Of a stretch of DNA of 45,892 nt, positions 10,463 through 21,736 are shown one piece after another. The stretch's first letter is position 1. Every line of letters begins with the position of its first letter. The notes under the pieces were generated by a model. That model did not search any database, was not told the origin of the DNA, and saw only the letters and a program-made list of their open reading frames with translations. Made by a program: the position numbers and the translations under genes. The DNA comes from Candidatus Altimarinota bacterium (GTDB taxonomy: Bacteria > Patescibacteriota > Gracilibacteria > BD1-5 > UBA6164), in assembly GCA_013368515.1 (NCBI GenBank), contig JABWCI010000011.1:1-45892 (forward strand), given 5' to 3'.

Positions 10463-11162
10463 GTCATAATTTATCAAATAATCCCTTTATTTCAGAATTA
10501 GTTAAGTGTCTATATTGTCCAAAATCAAGATTTCAAAGCTCTATATTTTCTATTCTTATTCTTTTTAATTTTTTAACTCTTGATCAAACCTTTTCAACCA
10601 TTCTTCTTATTTGTCTATTTCTTCACTCTGTAATTATAATAGAAAACTTTCAAGAAGAAATTCTGTTTATTATAGCTTTCTTAGTATAACTTCACAATAT
10701 AAATAAACCATTTCTCATAGAATCTAATGCTTTATCATCTATACTACCAAAAGTTTCTACAATATACTCTTTTTCATGTTCGTATTTAGGATGCATTAAA
10801 TAATTTGCAAGCCTTCCATCATTTGTCATAATGATAAGTCATGTTGTTTCTTTATCAAGTCTTCAAATTGGAAAAACTCTTTCAGGAACATTCATTATGT
10901 CTATTATATTTGTTTCTCAACATTGAGCACAAGTAGTAACTATTCATCTAGGTTTATTAAGTTTATAATAAACCAAATTTTGCTGGTCTTTTATAGCTTT
11001 ATCAAGCATTTCAATTTTATCAGTTAAAGGATTTACTGACATACCAATTGTAGCTATATTTCAATTTACCTTAACAAGCCCATCACTTATATATTCTTCT
11101 GCTTTTCTTCTAGAACATATTCAAGCTTGACTTAAGTATTTTTGTAATCTAAGTGTTTCCAT
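10443..11162 (-). CDS. RsuA/RluB-family rRNA pseudouridine synthase
   Basis: A 239-residue enzyme with an N-terminal S4 RNA-binding domain (LRLQKYLSQAGICSRRKAEEYI) and the RsuA-type catalytic domain. The catalytic motif GRLDKETTGLIIMTNDG contains the essential Asp, and EGRNRQIRRM near residue 200 is also typical. It converts specific uridines of 16S or 23S rRNA to pseudouridine. RluB and RsuA cannot be separated safely from this sequence. The gene overlaps the stop of the small upstream gene by one base (TAATG), so it is the last gene of the murB operon. Its final codons form part of the shared terminator hairpin. Confidence 0.88.
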
Positions 11163-11446
11163 TAATTTTCTAGGCTTTTTATATAACTATTATAAATATT
11201 TTTATATGTTTGAGTATCATAGAAAAATGAATCTTTCTCAAATAAGAAAAATTGTTTTTTTGAGCAATGTAATATAGGATCAGTTTGCATCATTCTTTCT
11301 GATTTGCATATAAATGTCTTTTCACATTTTAAAAAATCTTCACTTCTAATATAACAAAATCAATCTAAAAAATACCTATATAATAAAAAATATATAATCA
11401 ATCCTACTAACAATGCTGCTATAATCATTTCTATAAACTTTTTCAT
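11162..11446 (-). CDS. Small single-pass membrane protein
   Basis: A 94-residue protein starting MKKFIEMIIAALLVGLIIYF, with a transmembrane segment at about residues 5-23. A cysteine-containing tail follows (Cys in FGFCYIR-like, KCEK, FICK and LHCSKK contexts) that would suit disulfides outside the cell. No family is recognised. An in-frame UGA breaks it under the standard code. It lies between murB and the pseudouridine synthase gene with a 1-nt gap and a 1-nt overlap, so it belongs to that operon, but nothing ties its function to either neighbour. Confidence 0.65.
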
Positions 11447-11447
11447 A

Positions 11448-12344
11448 TTATTTTTGATTAAAAATTATTCTAACTTCTGGAATTAATTCTATTTGTTTTT
11501 CAAGCTTTATTTTTTCTACAGCTAAATCTATCAAAAGAAGTAAATCCTTATATGTTCATTTTCAATCATGCATTAAAAAGTTGGCATGAAGGGGAGAGAA
11601 GAAAGCTCATCAAAGCTTATATCATTTTAGTCAAACCTGTTCTATTAGATATCAAGCAGAGTTATTTTTATCTGGGTTCTTAAAGAAACTTCAACATGTA
11701 TTTCACTTTGGTTGTTTATTTTCTCTAAAGTCTATATTATCAACATCACTTGAATATTTTTCTATTTTTTTACTTAAGTCAAATCTGGCTTTTATTATAA
11801 AATATCTATTTTTACTATCTTTTATAAAAGAAGACCTATATTCAAATAACATATCAATCTTACTTAATATAATTATTTGTCAAGTTTCCAAGTCATAAAG
11901 AGTTGCATCTAAAAAATTATTTTCTGTTTCTAATCAAAAACATCATGCATTTCAATAAATAGCTCATCAAATACTTCATGGCAGTCATATAAATCTATGC
12001 CATAAGTCTTGATTAAAATCTTTTTCTAAAGAGTTAGCAATATCAGAAATCCATTCATCAGAATAAGTGTGAAGAATGTGTGAAGATTTGTCGTAGCTCC
12101 ATCATTTTAGATTATTTTTTATAATAACTCATTCATATAAATCAAAAGCAAAAAGTAAATTAGTTCATCATCAAATAAATAAATAATCCAATTTTTTATC
12201 TTTACAAAAACTATAGATTTCTTTTAGATTTTCTAAATCGTTTTCTGTATTTATTTCATAATAATATTTAGTTTTTGCCTTTGTTTTAAAATTTGAAAGA
12301 TTTGTAATATCTACATCTGTCTTTAAATATTCTAATTTATTCAT
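11448..12344 (-). CDS. murB: UDP-N-acetylenolpyruvoylglucosamine reductase (MurB)
   Basis: A 298-residue FAD enzyme that reduces UDP-GlcNAc-enolpyruvate with NADPH to UDP-MurNAc, the second committed step of peptidoglycan precursor synthesis in the cytoplasm. Visible: the FAD-binding FIGGGTNLLF block at about residues 58-67 (three of its glycines are consecutive UGA codons), GLPGSIGGAIYGNAG, and CGSFFKNP with the catalytic Ser, followed by AGYLIEQVGLKGYKLGGA. The length and the CGSFFKNP form fit the shorter type of MurB. Its presence shows that this organism makes at least part of its own cell wall. Confidence 0.92.
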
Positions 12345-12507
12345 TTTTATTTATTTTCAAATAATTTATTTCTATATTTAAATTATATTTATTATATAGT
12401 CTATTTCAATCTTAAAATAAAATTTGATATTTATTATAAATAAAATAGTATTAAAATGTTTTTGCAAAAACACTTAATTTAATCTTAATTACATAATACA
12501 TTAAAAA

Positions 12508-13244
12508 ATGAAAAAATTAATTATAATAGCTCTCCTAATGTTATTAAATATTAATTTTGTTAGTTCTAATTTTTAAATTGAAAAGGAATTAAAAATAAAA
12601 AAAATAGAAGAAAAAATCGATGTTTTAAAAGAAGAAATAGTTAAAATTGGTATAAAAGATGAAAAAATAAAAAATTTGCAAAAAAACTATGAGATTCATA
12701 TTATGAATTAAATATAGAAAAATGAAACTCTATTAATTATAAAGAATTAATAAATAATAAAAATAATTGAGTAACTCTTGAAACTGGTGATATAGTTGTT
12801 ATGAATTTCAAAAATAAACCATGGTGGAGTTATTTTTCAAATGGATGGGAACATTCTGCTATTGTGTACGATACTAATATAGTAGAAGCTGTTAATTATT
12901 GACAAAACTCACGCAAGATAAGCTTACAACAATTTTTTGAAATATATTCTTCTCAAATTGATAGGATGATAATTATAAAGATGAATTTAAATAATAGTCA
13001 AAAAACAACTATTAAAAATTACATTGATACTAAATTGTTATGAAAACCTTATCCTTCAAATATAGCATTACTAAATTCAAAATACTCAATGAGTACTTTT
13101 TATTGTTCCTCTTTAGTTTGGAGGGCTCATTATAATAGTTGAAGATTTGTTGATTTAGATGAAAAAACTACTCCAACTATAGTATATCCAATAGAGTTAA
13201 TTTTTTCTGATAATGTTTGAAGTTTATATTCTGTTACATTTTAA
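12508..13244 (+). pseudogene. Broken secreted YiiX/YaeF-type papain-like amidase (NlpC/P60 superfamily, C92-like)
   Basis: A signal peptide (MKKLIIIALLMLLNINFVSS) is followed at codon 23 by a TAA stop at 12574-12576. The same frame continues with a coiled coil (IEKELKIKKIEEKIDVLKEE). Near 12680, at an A-run in GCAAAAAAACT, the reading shifts, and the new frame codes for a typical permuted papain-like domain: GDIVVMNF, GWEHSAIVYDTN with the likely catalytic His, IVEAV, and FYCSSLVWRAHY with the catalytic Cys. Such enzymes hydrolyse amide or thioester bonds of peptidoglycan or lipids outside the cell. One stop plus one frameshift make the gene inactive as read. Sequencing error at the A-run cannot explain the TAA. 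Confidence 0.75.
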
Positions 13245-13246
13245 TT

Positions 13247-13555
13247 ATGTGATTATGTTGGGATTGAGCATATAAAATTATTTATTACTGAGAAGAGTAT
13301 TTATTAAAAGAAGATGGGATTATTTATTTTTTATTAAACAATCCTTTAAGGTTAGAAAAATATACAGAAATCAATGTTTTAGAAAAACTTTGTTTTTATC
13401 ATGATAATAATTTTCTTCTTTTCTCTAATTTAATTTTAAAAGATAAATTTATAATAATAATAAACATTATTATATTTATTATTATTATAATTATTATTAT
13501 ATTTATTATTGTTTTTATTTTATTAAAAATAATAAATAAAATAAAAAATAACTAG
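13247..13555 (+). CDS. Small membrane protein with a poly-isoleucine C-terminal anchor
   Basis: A 102-residue ORF that begins two bases after the stop of the amidase pseudogene. Residues 1-60 are soluble and aromatic-rich (MGLCWDGAYKIIYYGEEYLL). Residues about 67-92 form a single very hydrophobic segment made almost only of Ile and Phe, encoded by ATT/ATA runs, followed by a basic tail KIINKIKNN. The topology would be tail-anchored. It is not a known family to me. Tight coupling to an amidase gene makes a partner or protective role conceivable, but this is unproven. The last codons lie in the terminator palindrome shared with uvrA. Confidence 0.55.
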
Positions 13556-13578
13556 TTCGTTTGAACTAGTTATTTTTT
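13543..13578. terminator. Bidirectional terminator embedded in two ORF ends
   Basis: A perfect 16-bp stem (AATAACTAGTTC and its complement, plus A/T tracts) with a GTTT loop. Both convergent genes use its arms as their last codons, so both end in Lys-Asn-Asn followed by TAG. Confidence 0.85.
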
Positions 13579-16415
13579 ATTAATTTATTTCTATATTTTA
13601 CTATAGCTTCTCAAGTATAACTTTGTTTTGTTTTAGCTATATCATCAACACTTCATTCAGCTATAAGGTATCATCATTTATCTCATCATACAGGTCATAT
13701 GTCTATTATATGGTCTGCATTCATTATCACATCCATATTATGTTCTATTACCATAACCGTATTTCATTTATCGACAAGAGAGTGTAGAATTGTCAATAAT
13801 TTGTCTACATCTTGAAAGTGTAATCAAGTAGTTGGTTCATCTAGTATATAAAATGTCTTACTAGTTGATCTCTTTGAAAGTTCTGTAGCAAGTTTTACTC
13901 TTTGACTTTCTCATCATGATAAGGTAGTACTTGATTGTCATAATTTGATATAACCTAATCAAACTTCATATAATACATCTAATATTTTAGTTATTTTAGG
14001 ATGGCTAGAGAAAAAATCTTTTGCTTCTTCTACGGTCATATCAAGTACATCACTAATTGTTTTTCATTTATATTTAATTGTCAATGTATCATTGTTATAT
14101 CTTTTACCATTACAAGCCTCACATTCTACATAAACTGGTGGCAAAAAGTGCATTTCTATTTTTTTAACTCAATCTCACTCACAAACATCACACCTTCACT
14201 CACGAGTATTGAAACTAAATCTACCTGGTCAAAATCATCTTATTTGAGCATCTTGAGTCATAGAAAAAACTTCTCTGATTGGGGTAAAAACCTGAGTATA
14301 AGTTGCAGGATTACTACGAGGAGTTTTTCAGATAGGAGATTGGTCAATAATAACTGTTTTATCTAAATTATCTAATCATCTTATCTCTTTAAAAGCTCAA
14401 ACTTCTCTTTTTGCTCTGTTTAGCTCATTTGCTAAATAATTTGCCAGTATATCATTTACCAAACTAGATTTTCAACTACCTGAAACTCAAGTTACTACTA
14501 TGAAGTTAGATAATGGTATAGTTACATCTATATTTTTTAAATTATGTTGATGTGCTCAAATTATCTCTAAAACCTTTCAATTTTTCTTTAAATCAACAAA
14601 ACTTGGTCTAAATCATCTTTTTATTATTACATCTCTTTTATGACTTAAATATGGTCAAGTAACTGAATTTGGATTGTCTATTATATCTTGTATGTTTCAT
14701 GTTGCTATTATTTCTCAACCATGTATTCAAGCTCCTGGTCAAATATCTATAATATGATCACATTCTCTCATTATGTCCTCATCATGTTCAACAACGATAA
14801 GAGTATTTCAAATGTCTCTAAGTTTTTTTAGATTTTCTATAAGCATATCATTATCTCTTGGATGAAGTCAAATTGAAGGCTCATCAAGCACATAAATAAT
14901 TCATTCTAATCTAGTTCATAATTGAGTTGCTAGCCTTATTCTTTGAGCCTCTCAACCAGAAAGAGTACTAGATCTTCTTGAAATAGTCATATAATCAAGT
15001 CATACTCATGATAAAAACTCCAATCTTTCAACAGCATTTTTCATAACTTTTTTAGTTACATACTCTTGACTTTTTGATAATTTTAATCATTTAAGGAAGT
15101 TTAAAGCTTTATCAACAGAAAAATCAGATACTTGTCATATGTTTAGTCAATTTATATATGTACTTAAGCTTTCTTTATTTAATCTATATCAATTACAAAC
15201 ATGACAATCCATATCTACAACAAAATCATCGTAATGTCATTTTTCACTACCTCAATCATAATATCTTCTTGTAAGAGTGTTTATAACTCATTCGAATCTT
15301 GAGTTGTAAGTGTTTTGTACTCAATATTCATTTACATAAGTAACTTTATATTGAGTTTCTCAAGTACCATACAAAACTATATCTCTCTCTTTTTTAGTTA
15401 AAAGACTATATTTTGTATTTATGTCAAGTTTTGTTTTTTTAGATACTTCTTTTAACATAGCAAAAAAGTACTCTCATCAAAATCATGGAGCAATTACAGC
15501 TCATTCAAGCAGTGTCAGATTATCATTTATAACTCTGTCTTCTAAAAATACTTTTTTAACTCAAAGTCAATGACACTCCTGACAAGCTCAAGCATGACTA
15601 TTAAAAGAAAAACTAGATATATTTAATTCACTTGGAACATGTCAGCAACTAAGACAGATAAAAACTTGAGAAAATGATTTTTGAGCAGATATAAAATCTA
15701 TAACAAGTTGTCATTTTCATATCTTGTATGCAAGGTTTATAGAATCTTTCAATCTTTTAGTATCATTTGAATCATTATCTAAAAAATCTTTTTTAACAAG
15801 TCTATCAATTACAATTGTTAAATTGTCAACATCTTGTAAAGAAACTTCATCATTTATAGTATAGATGTTTTCTCAAACAGAAAATCTAATAAAACCCAGA
15901 TCCAATACTTCTTTTTTTATTTCTTGAAAATCTTTAAATACTCATTTTATAGGAGATTTAATCATAAATTTTTCTCCATCACTAAATTCACTTATATAAT
16001 CTATTATATTTTCTATTGTATCTTTTTTAACTATACTATCACACTTTATACATCTTCTTTCACCTATATTTAAAAAAAGTAATTTATAATAATCATAGAT
16101 TTCAGTGATAGTTCAAACTGTAGATCTAGGATTTTTACTTGTAGTTTTTTGATCAATAGAAATAGTAGGTGAAAGTCCATTTATTTCACTAACTTCAGCT
16201 TCTTCATCCATTCCTCAAATAAACATACGAGCATAACTACTAAGACTTTCAAGATATTTTTGTTGTCAAACATTATAAATAGTATTGAATGCCAAACTAG
16301 ATTTTCAACTTCATGAAACTCAAGTTATAACAGTCATTTTATTTTTTGGAATTTTAACAGTAATATTTTTTAAGTTATGTGTGTTTGCTCAGATAACTTC
16401 TAAAAATTTAGACAT
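13566..16415 (-). CDS. uvrA: UvrA, excinuclease ABC subunit A
   Basis: A 949-residue protein of normal length for the damage-recognition ATPase of nucleotide excision repair. Visible: first Walker A GVSGSGKSSLAFN at about 31-43, a CxxC pair in RRCIKCD, the zinc finger CLSCGH...GACQECHGLG, first ABC signature [17 protein letters not shown] with [14 protein letters not shown], second Walker A GVSGSGKSSLVN near 640, the third zinc module CDVCEGDG...CEACNGKRY, and second signature [17 protein letters not shown] with ILDEPTTGLH. It dimerises and loads UvrB onto lesions. A terminator-like hairpin abuts its start codon (see 16416-16442). The many glycines coded by UGA fall on invariant positions. 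Confidence 0.96.
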
Positions 16416-16442
16416 AAAAAAAAGTTAGTAAATACTAACTTT
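16416..16442 (-). terminator. Hairpin with T-tract flush against the uvrA start codon
   Basis: AAAGTTAGTA-TT-TACTAACTTT followed by eight T on the minus strand. The T-tract runs directly into the uvrA ATG at 16415. It can end the transcript of the zinc-ribbon gene that stops at 16484. Because no room remains for a promoter between hairpin and ATG, uvrA must be transcribed through it, so it may act as an attenuator. Confidence 0.65.
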
Positions 16443-16483
16443 TAATTTTAGGCATTTTTTTGATTTAGCAAGTTTTTTATTTA

Positions 16484-17050
16484 TTAAGTTGATAATAAAA
16501 ATTTATTGAATCTAATATCTGACAACACACTAAAAACATACTTTTTTAAAATTTTATATTCAATAAAATGTTTTTTGAATCTTCTTTTTCAAGTTTTATC
16601 GTATGATTGCTTTTTTATATCTCAAAAAAATCTTATATTTTCTATAGTTTTACCTAAAGTTGATTCTTTAATTTCATATTCAACTTCAAATTTTAAAATT
16701 TCTCATTTTATATATAACTCTATAGTTGCTCTATTTTCTTTTATTCTTCAATAATAGTCAAAATCATAAAACTTTTCTCCAAGTAAAGTAATTAATTCAT
16801 ATTTTTGTCAATTTCATTGCATATATAAAGATCTTTGTAATCTTTGTTCTGTTTTTTTATCTAGATAGTTTTGACCATGACCATATCAACAAATTTTTGA
16901 ATCACTACATTTTCAAGCAACCATATCTTTACCACAATTTGGACAAGGTTCAATTTCTAAGATACTAAAAACATCATCTTTTACTGAATCTTCTGTAAAA
17001 GATTGAATTCATACTTGTCAAAAAAGAGTTTCTTGTTTATTTAATAGCAT
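16484..17050 (-). CDS. Zinc-ribbon protein of unknown function
   Basis: A 188-residue protein. Residues about 36-60 hold a four-Cys cluster (CPNCGKDMV, KCSD, KICGYGHGQ) that should bind one zinc ion. A basic region (TEQRLQRSLYMQ) follows, then a beta-rich domain (KYELITLLGEKFYDF, RATIELYIKGEIL) and a Lys-rich tail (KTGKRRFKKHF). The zinc ribbon plus basic patches suggest nucleic-acid binding, but no family is recognised. It lies 42 nt after comF and may be the last gene of that operon. The hairpin at 16416-16442 ends its transcript. Confidence 0.65.
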
Positions 17051-17092
17051 ATATATAAATAAAAAAATATTTATAATATATTATCATAAAAA

Positions 17093-17791
17093 TTAATCAG
17101 ATGCAATTATAATTCATATTATTTTTTTTACTTTATTTTGCTTCAATATCTTTGATATTTCATTTAAAGTAGTTCATGTTGATATTACATCATCTATTAT
17201 AATTATATTCTTGTCTACTATTTTGTCTATGTATTTTTTGTTTATTTTAAAGCAATCTTGTAGATTTAAAAGTCTATTTTTTCTAGTTAACTTTGACTGT
17301 TGTCTAGTATTTTTTGTTTTAAATATAACATCTTTTTTATAATCAATATAACTCAATTTTGAAAAATGTTTACAAAGTATATCACTAGTATTGTATCATC
17401 TTTTTAATCTTCTTAAAAAATGACTTGGAGTAGATATTATCATATAATCTTCTAATCTTATAATTTTTTCATTTATTATAAATTTTTCATATAAATAATG
17501 AGAAATCTCCTCTAGTAAATTCTTTTTATTATAAAATTTTGCATCCTTTATAAGTTTAGAAATAAGTTTACTCTTATAGTGTTTTAAAATAATTACTTTA
17601 TCATAATAAATACCAGATTTACATATCTCATGAACTTCATAATTTTTAGTTTTTCATTTACAAACATAACAAACAGAATTAAAATCAATCTCATTGTCAA
17701 AACAATTTTGACAAATAAAGTGTCACTCTTTTTTACAAGAGTAACACTTTTTAGGAGCAATTAAATCTAAAAACAGATTATATATCTTCAT
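17093..17791 (-). CDS. comF: ComF-family phosphoribosyltransferase-like competence protein
   Basis: A 232-residue protein with two N-terminal zinc CxxC pairs (CYSCKKEGHFICQNC, CYVCKGK) and a C-terminal PRTase fold with the PRPP-loop motif IIIIDDVISTGTTL near residue 205. RQQSKLTRKNRLLNLQDCF, the ComF-specific block, precedes it. ComF proteins take part in uptake and processing of transforming DNA on the cytoplasmic side. ComEC and a type IV pilus are also encoded in this window. The start at 17791 overlaps the DUF1653 gene by 14 nt. Confidence 0.88.
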
Positions 17792-18017
17792 ATTTTTTAT
17801 CTCAAATATAAGTAAATCTAGGAGAGACTACTCAATTTATTTCTACATTTTCTTGAAACATATCTTTTGGTCTTATCCAAATAGCATTATTTCAAAATTC
17901 AGCACTATTGTATAAAGCTTTATAAACAACTAATTCTTCTAGTGTTTCAGTATGTTTAGCTATATATAAAACTTCGTATAAATTTCATTTATAATGTTTA
18001 TATATTCAGAGTTTCAT
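17778..18017 (-). CDS. DUF1653 family protein
   Basis: A 79-residue protein closely fitting DUF1653: [31 protein letters not shown], then NAIWIRPKDMFQENVEINGVVSPRF. The quoted conserved core covers nearly the full protein. DUF1653 proteins are small all-beta proteins, probably with an SH3-like fold, whose function is unknown. It lies 3 nt after pepA and overlaps comF, so it is translated from the same message. Confidence 0.88.
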
Positions 18018-18020
18018 ATT

Positions 18021-19427
18021 TTATTTTAAATTTTTTATTATTGTAGACAAACTATCAACTCAAAATCATGTCATTCATTGATTTGCATAACCATAAGGTT
18101 CATATGAATTTAAAGCAGTTCATGCTATGTCTAGGTGAGTATAGGCTTCTCAATTTAAGACAAAGTTTGACAAAAATGCTGCTCACATAGTAGATCAAGC
18201 AAATACTGCTCTATTTAGATTTTCTAAATCAGCAATTTTTGATTTTGTCTTTTCTATAAAATAATCATCAAATGGTAATCTATTATATTTTTCAAAATTT
18301 GATTTTGAATAATCTAAAAATCTAGATATAAGATCTTCATCATTTCACATTATTCAAGCATATCTATAACCCAAAGAAACCATACAAGCTCAAGTTAGAG
18401 TTGCAATAGTGATAATTTTATTAAGTTTATAATTTTTACTTATATAACTAACTCAATCAGCCAAAACAAGTCTTCACTCAGCATCAGTATGAATAATATC
18501 AACTGTTTTTCAAGAGTATGAAGTAATTATGTCACTTGGTTTATATGACTCTCAAGATATATGGTTTTCTGCCAAAACTATACAAGCTACAATATTTACT
18601 TTTAAATCAGCCTCATCAAGCTCTTTAATTGTAGAAAAAGTTGCTGCAGCTCAACACATATCTCATTTCATTTCATACATATGATCTCCTGGTTTAACTT
18701 GAATTCAACCTGTATCAAAAGTTATTCACTTTCAAACTATTCAAATAGTTGGAAGACTCTTATCTATAATCCTCTCAAAAACTATCATATGTGGCTTTTT
18801 AACACTTCACTTACCAACTGCCTCTAGTAATCCTAGTTTCTTTTTTTGAATGTCTTTAAAATCAAAAATTTTAACTTTTGTATTTTTAAATTTATTTTCT
18901 TTTACTATTTTAGCAAAAGTTTCTGGATATAATTCATTTGAAGGCTTAAAACCTAAATCACGAGCTAAAATTATATTTTTTATAGTATGTAATCTTTGTT
19001 TGAAAATATCTTTATTTTTATCATCTACTATAAAAAATATCTCATCATTTTGCTTTTCAGATTTATATTCTTGATATTTATACCTTGATAATAAACTATT
19101 ATTTAACAAAATGTTAATGTTTTTATCATTATTTGTTAAAATCGTTAGATTATTAGGTAGTTTTGGAAACTCTGCTCAAAGAAAATAATTTATATCTTTT
19201 TTTGAAGTCGAACTATAATAAATAATAATTAATTTTTCAAAGTTTTCATTTCAAATAAAAAAATCCAATACTTTATTTTCTCACTTTAAAATAACTTCTT
19301 TTATTTTATCTATTATTTTTTTATCAAATTTTAGATCTTTTATAAGCTTTAAATCACTTTCTTTTTCAACAAAAAAAACTAAATTTGAATCTTTTATTTC
19401 TCAAAAATTATTTTTCAATTCTTTCAT
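18021..19427 (-). CDS. pepA: Leucyl/cytosol aminopeptidase (M17 family)
   Basis: A 468-residue metallopeptidase. The N-terminal half is variable and the C-terminal catalytic half shows the M17 signatures: GIVGKGITFDTGGIQVKP with the catalytic Lys, MKGDMCGAAA, and HTDAEGRLVLADGVSY (NTDAEGRL in most members) that provides metal ligands and the catalytic Arg. It removes N-terminal residues from peptides in the cytoplasm using two metal ions. For an organism with reduced biosynthesis it would recycle amino acids from host or prey peptides (inference). It lies 22 nt after the membrane protein gene at 19450. Confidence 0.92.
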
Positions 19428-19449
19428 AAATGCTTATTTTAAAAGGATA

Positions 19450-20082
19450 TTAGAATAATAGTATATATAATTCTTGTATTTTCAAAAATAAAAAATAAAC
19501 AAAAAATATAGAGCCTAAAATTGACAAAAGTAAAGAAATGTAATTAGTATAATTTTTATGAATTTGGTAGTTAAATAAAATACTATAAGATATAATAAGA
19601 AATATATAATAAGAAAAATCTATTATAAATAGATAAATAAAACTAGATATAAAAGCTATGTAATTTAAAACAAGTCAAAAATATCTTAAATTTAATTTCT
19701 GTTCTTTAAATAAATCTAGGTTTGATAGAAACTTAAAAGCTATATCTCAAAATATAAAAAAAGATAAGATTGAAAAAATTGTAAAATTAAATTCAAAAAA
19801 ATTAAAATAAATAGGAATTAATAAAAATAGATAATATAAGATAAGTATTATTTTAGTATTATTTTTTCAATTATTAGATTTATATGATGTAAAAGAAAAT
19901 AAAAAAATAATTCAAAAAAACAAAAAAGTTATGCTTTCTATAAGTAAGTTTCAAAATATACTGTCAAAAAAATATTTATAGTTTATATCGTTTCAAAAAA
20001 ATGATTTTCAAATAGATAATAAATAAAAACTATAAAAAATAAATGAAAAAATTAATGACAATAAAAAAAGAAGTAATCTCAT
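19450..20082 (-). CDS. Polytopic membrane protein, unknown family
   Basis: A 210-residue, very hydrophobic protein with about six or seven predicted membrane segments (starts MRLLLFLLSLIFSFIFYSFY), rich in Phe, Ile and Tyr. There are no charged motifs that would suggest catalysis. It is the fourth gene of an operon of unrecognised proteins, 13 nt after the 457-residue membrane protein, so the two probably work in one complex. In-frame UGA codons conceal it completely under the standard code. Confidence 0.65.
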
Positions 20083-20095
20083 TTTAATTTAAAAA

Positions 20096-21469
20096 TTAAA
20101 AATTAATTACTCCAAATATAATAATAAAAAACAAAATTACAAAATTTATAAATAGAATTATAACATTTTTAGATGACTTGAATAAAATATATAAAAATAA
20201 TATTATTATAAAATAAAAAATTCAATCATATTTTAAAAAATTATAATTTAAAAAACTATAAAAATTTATATATAAAATAAAAGTAATTATATAAAACAAA
20301 ATAATTTGAAAAAGTATTTTAGATACTCATACAAATGATTTAAAGAAACTTTCTATAATTTTATCAAGACCTCTTTTTAAAAAAGTATATGATATAGTAA
20401 CACCTTTTTCTTTTGCCTTCAATAAAACTATATTTTGCTTAATAACGCTTCTAGATAAAAATAATTCCTCTTTAAGCTCTTTATTAAAAATAAATTTATA
20501 AAAATTTTTTAGAATAAGTTTTGTATTTTCCTTATAAAAATCTTTATACTTAGATAAATAAAGTAAATTTTTAACATAAGAATGTGACTCTCTGTCTACA
20601 GTTTCTTTTTTTCTTTCAACTTTTAAATCTGAAAAACTATTTTTAATATAATTAAAATAATATTTTACTTGATAATTAATATCTTTATCTTTCTCTACAA
20701 AGTGAGTTTTAGATCATATCTTTTTAAGTAACTTATTTGTTTCATTCAATAATTCTCTACTTTCTTTTGTTTTAAGTCTCTCAACTTCCTCTAATTCTAT
20801 TTTTCAAATTTTTAAAAGAGCTAATTCTCATATTTCTCTCAACTTATTTATATTTGTTGACTTCTTTAGTTTTATTATTTCATTAAAAATGACTTTTAAT
20901 TTATCCTTTTTATTATCATTTATGTCTGACAAATAACTTCAAGTTATTATTTGTTCTAATTTTAATAAAACTTTTTCTAATAAATTATTTACTTCGTCTA
21001 ATTCTTTTTTCAAATAAAAATTATTTAATTTATTGTCTATGTTTGAATTGCTTTCTTTTTTTACTTGATTATCTTGTTTTTCTTGATTTTTATCTTTTTT
21101 TACTGGAGGAAAAGTTATATCATACTCTTCTTTAAGCTCCTTAATTATTTTCATTTTTTCATCATAACTTAATTTTTCATCTTTTTCTGAATAAATCAAA
21201 GTTATATCATATTCTAATTCTTTTCTAAGTTTTACATAGGATTTAAATATATCATTTCAGACAATTTTTCAATGTTTAAATTCTCATGATTTATGTCACT
21301 CAAATATAAAAGTAGATCATATTTCTTGTTTATCTTGAACTTCCTCCAAACCTAAAATAGAGTATCACTCTTTGTGTACTCTTTCTCTTGCTATAGCCTG
21401 AGAATCTGCTTTCATTACTATAGTATATTTCTTACTATCCTTTGAAACTGATATTTTATAATTTGGCAT
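20096..21469 (-). CDS. Large coiled-coil membrane protein with GspF-like N-terminal motif
   Basis: A 457-residue protein. Residues 1-45 (MPNYKISVSKDSKKYTIVMK, then ARERVHKEGYSILGLEEV) resemble the short N-terminal beta-alpha module found at the start of many PilC/GspF proteins. A long Lys/Glu-rich coiled-coil region follows, at about residues 75-330, with a QEKQDNQVKKESNSN linker. The last 110 residues hold three or more membrane segments rich in Phe and Ile. The domain order is unlike any family I know. The gene sits in the middle of a four-gene unknown operon upstream of pepA. Confidence 0.65.
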
Positions 21470-21481
21470 ATATAATAATAA

Positions 21482-21733
21482 TTAACTAATTTTTCATATT
21501 GGTCTTTCTAGTTTACTAATTGCTTTATTAAAATCTATATCTTTTAATAAACTAGAAAACTCATTATTTAAAACACTACAAATATTTTCTAAATCATTTA
21601 AATCAGGTGAATTTAAACAAAAATCTATTAATCTATGTTCATTTGTAGAAGGTAATTCAGCCTCCAGCTTATCTAATTTTCAATTAACTGATAACATGTT
21701 ATTATTATCAATTTTATTATCTATATTGTTCAT
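21482..21733 (-). CDS. Small soluble protein, unknown
   Basis: An 83-residue acidic protein (MNNIDNKIDNNNMLSVNGKL) with alternating helical stretches and two Cys. There is no signal peptide, membrane segment or known motif. It starts 3 nt after the stop of the 103-residue gene and ends 12 nt before the 457-residue gene. Codon use and coupling support a real gene. It could be an adaptor of the membrane complex encoded downstream, but this is only inferred from position. Confidence 0.6.
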
Positions 21734-21736
21734 AAT

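Noticed and set aside
12508-13244. Programmed frameshift in the amidase gene
   Set aside because: The separate TAA at codon 23 would also have to be bypassed, so decay is simpler.
14001-14366. 121-aa plus-strand ORF
   Set aside because: Antisense to the fully conserved uvrA gene, with no recognisable protein features.
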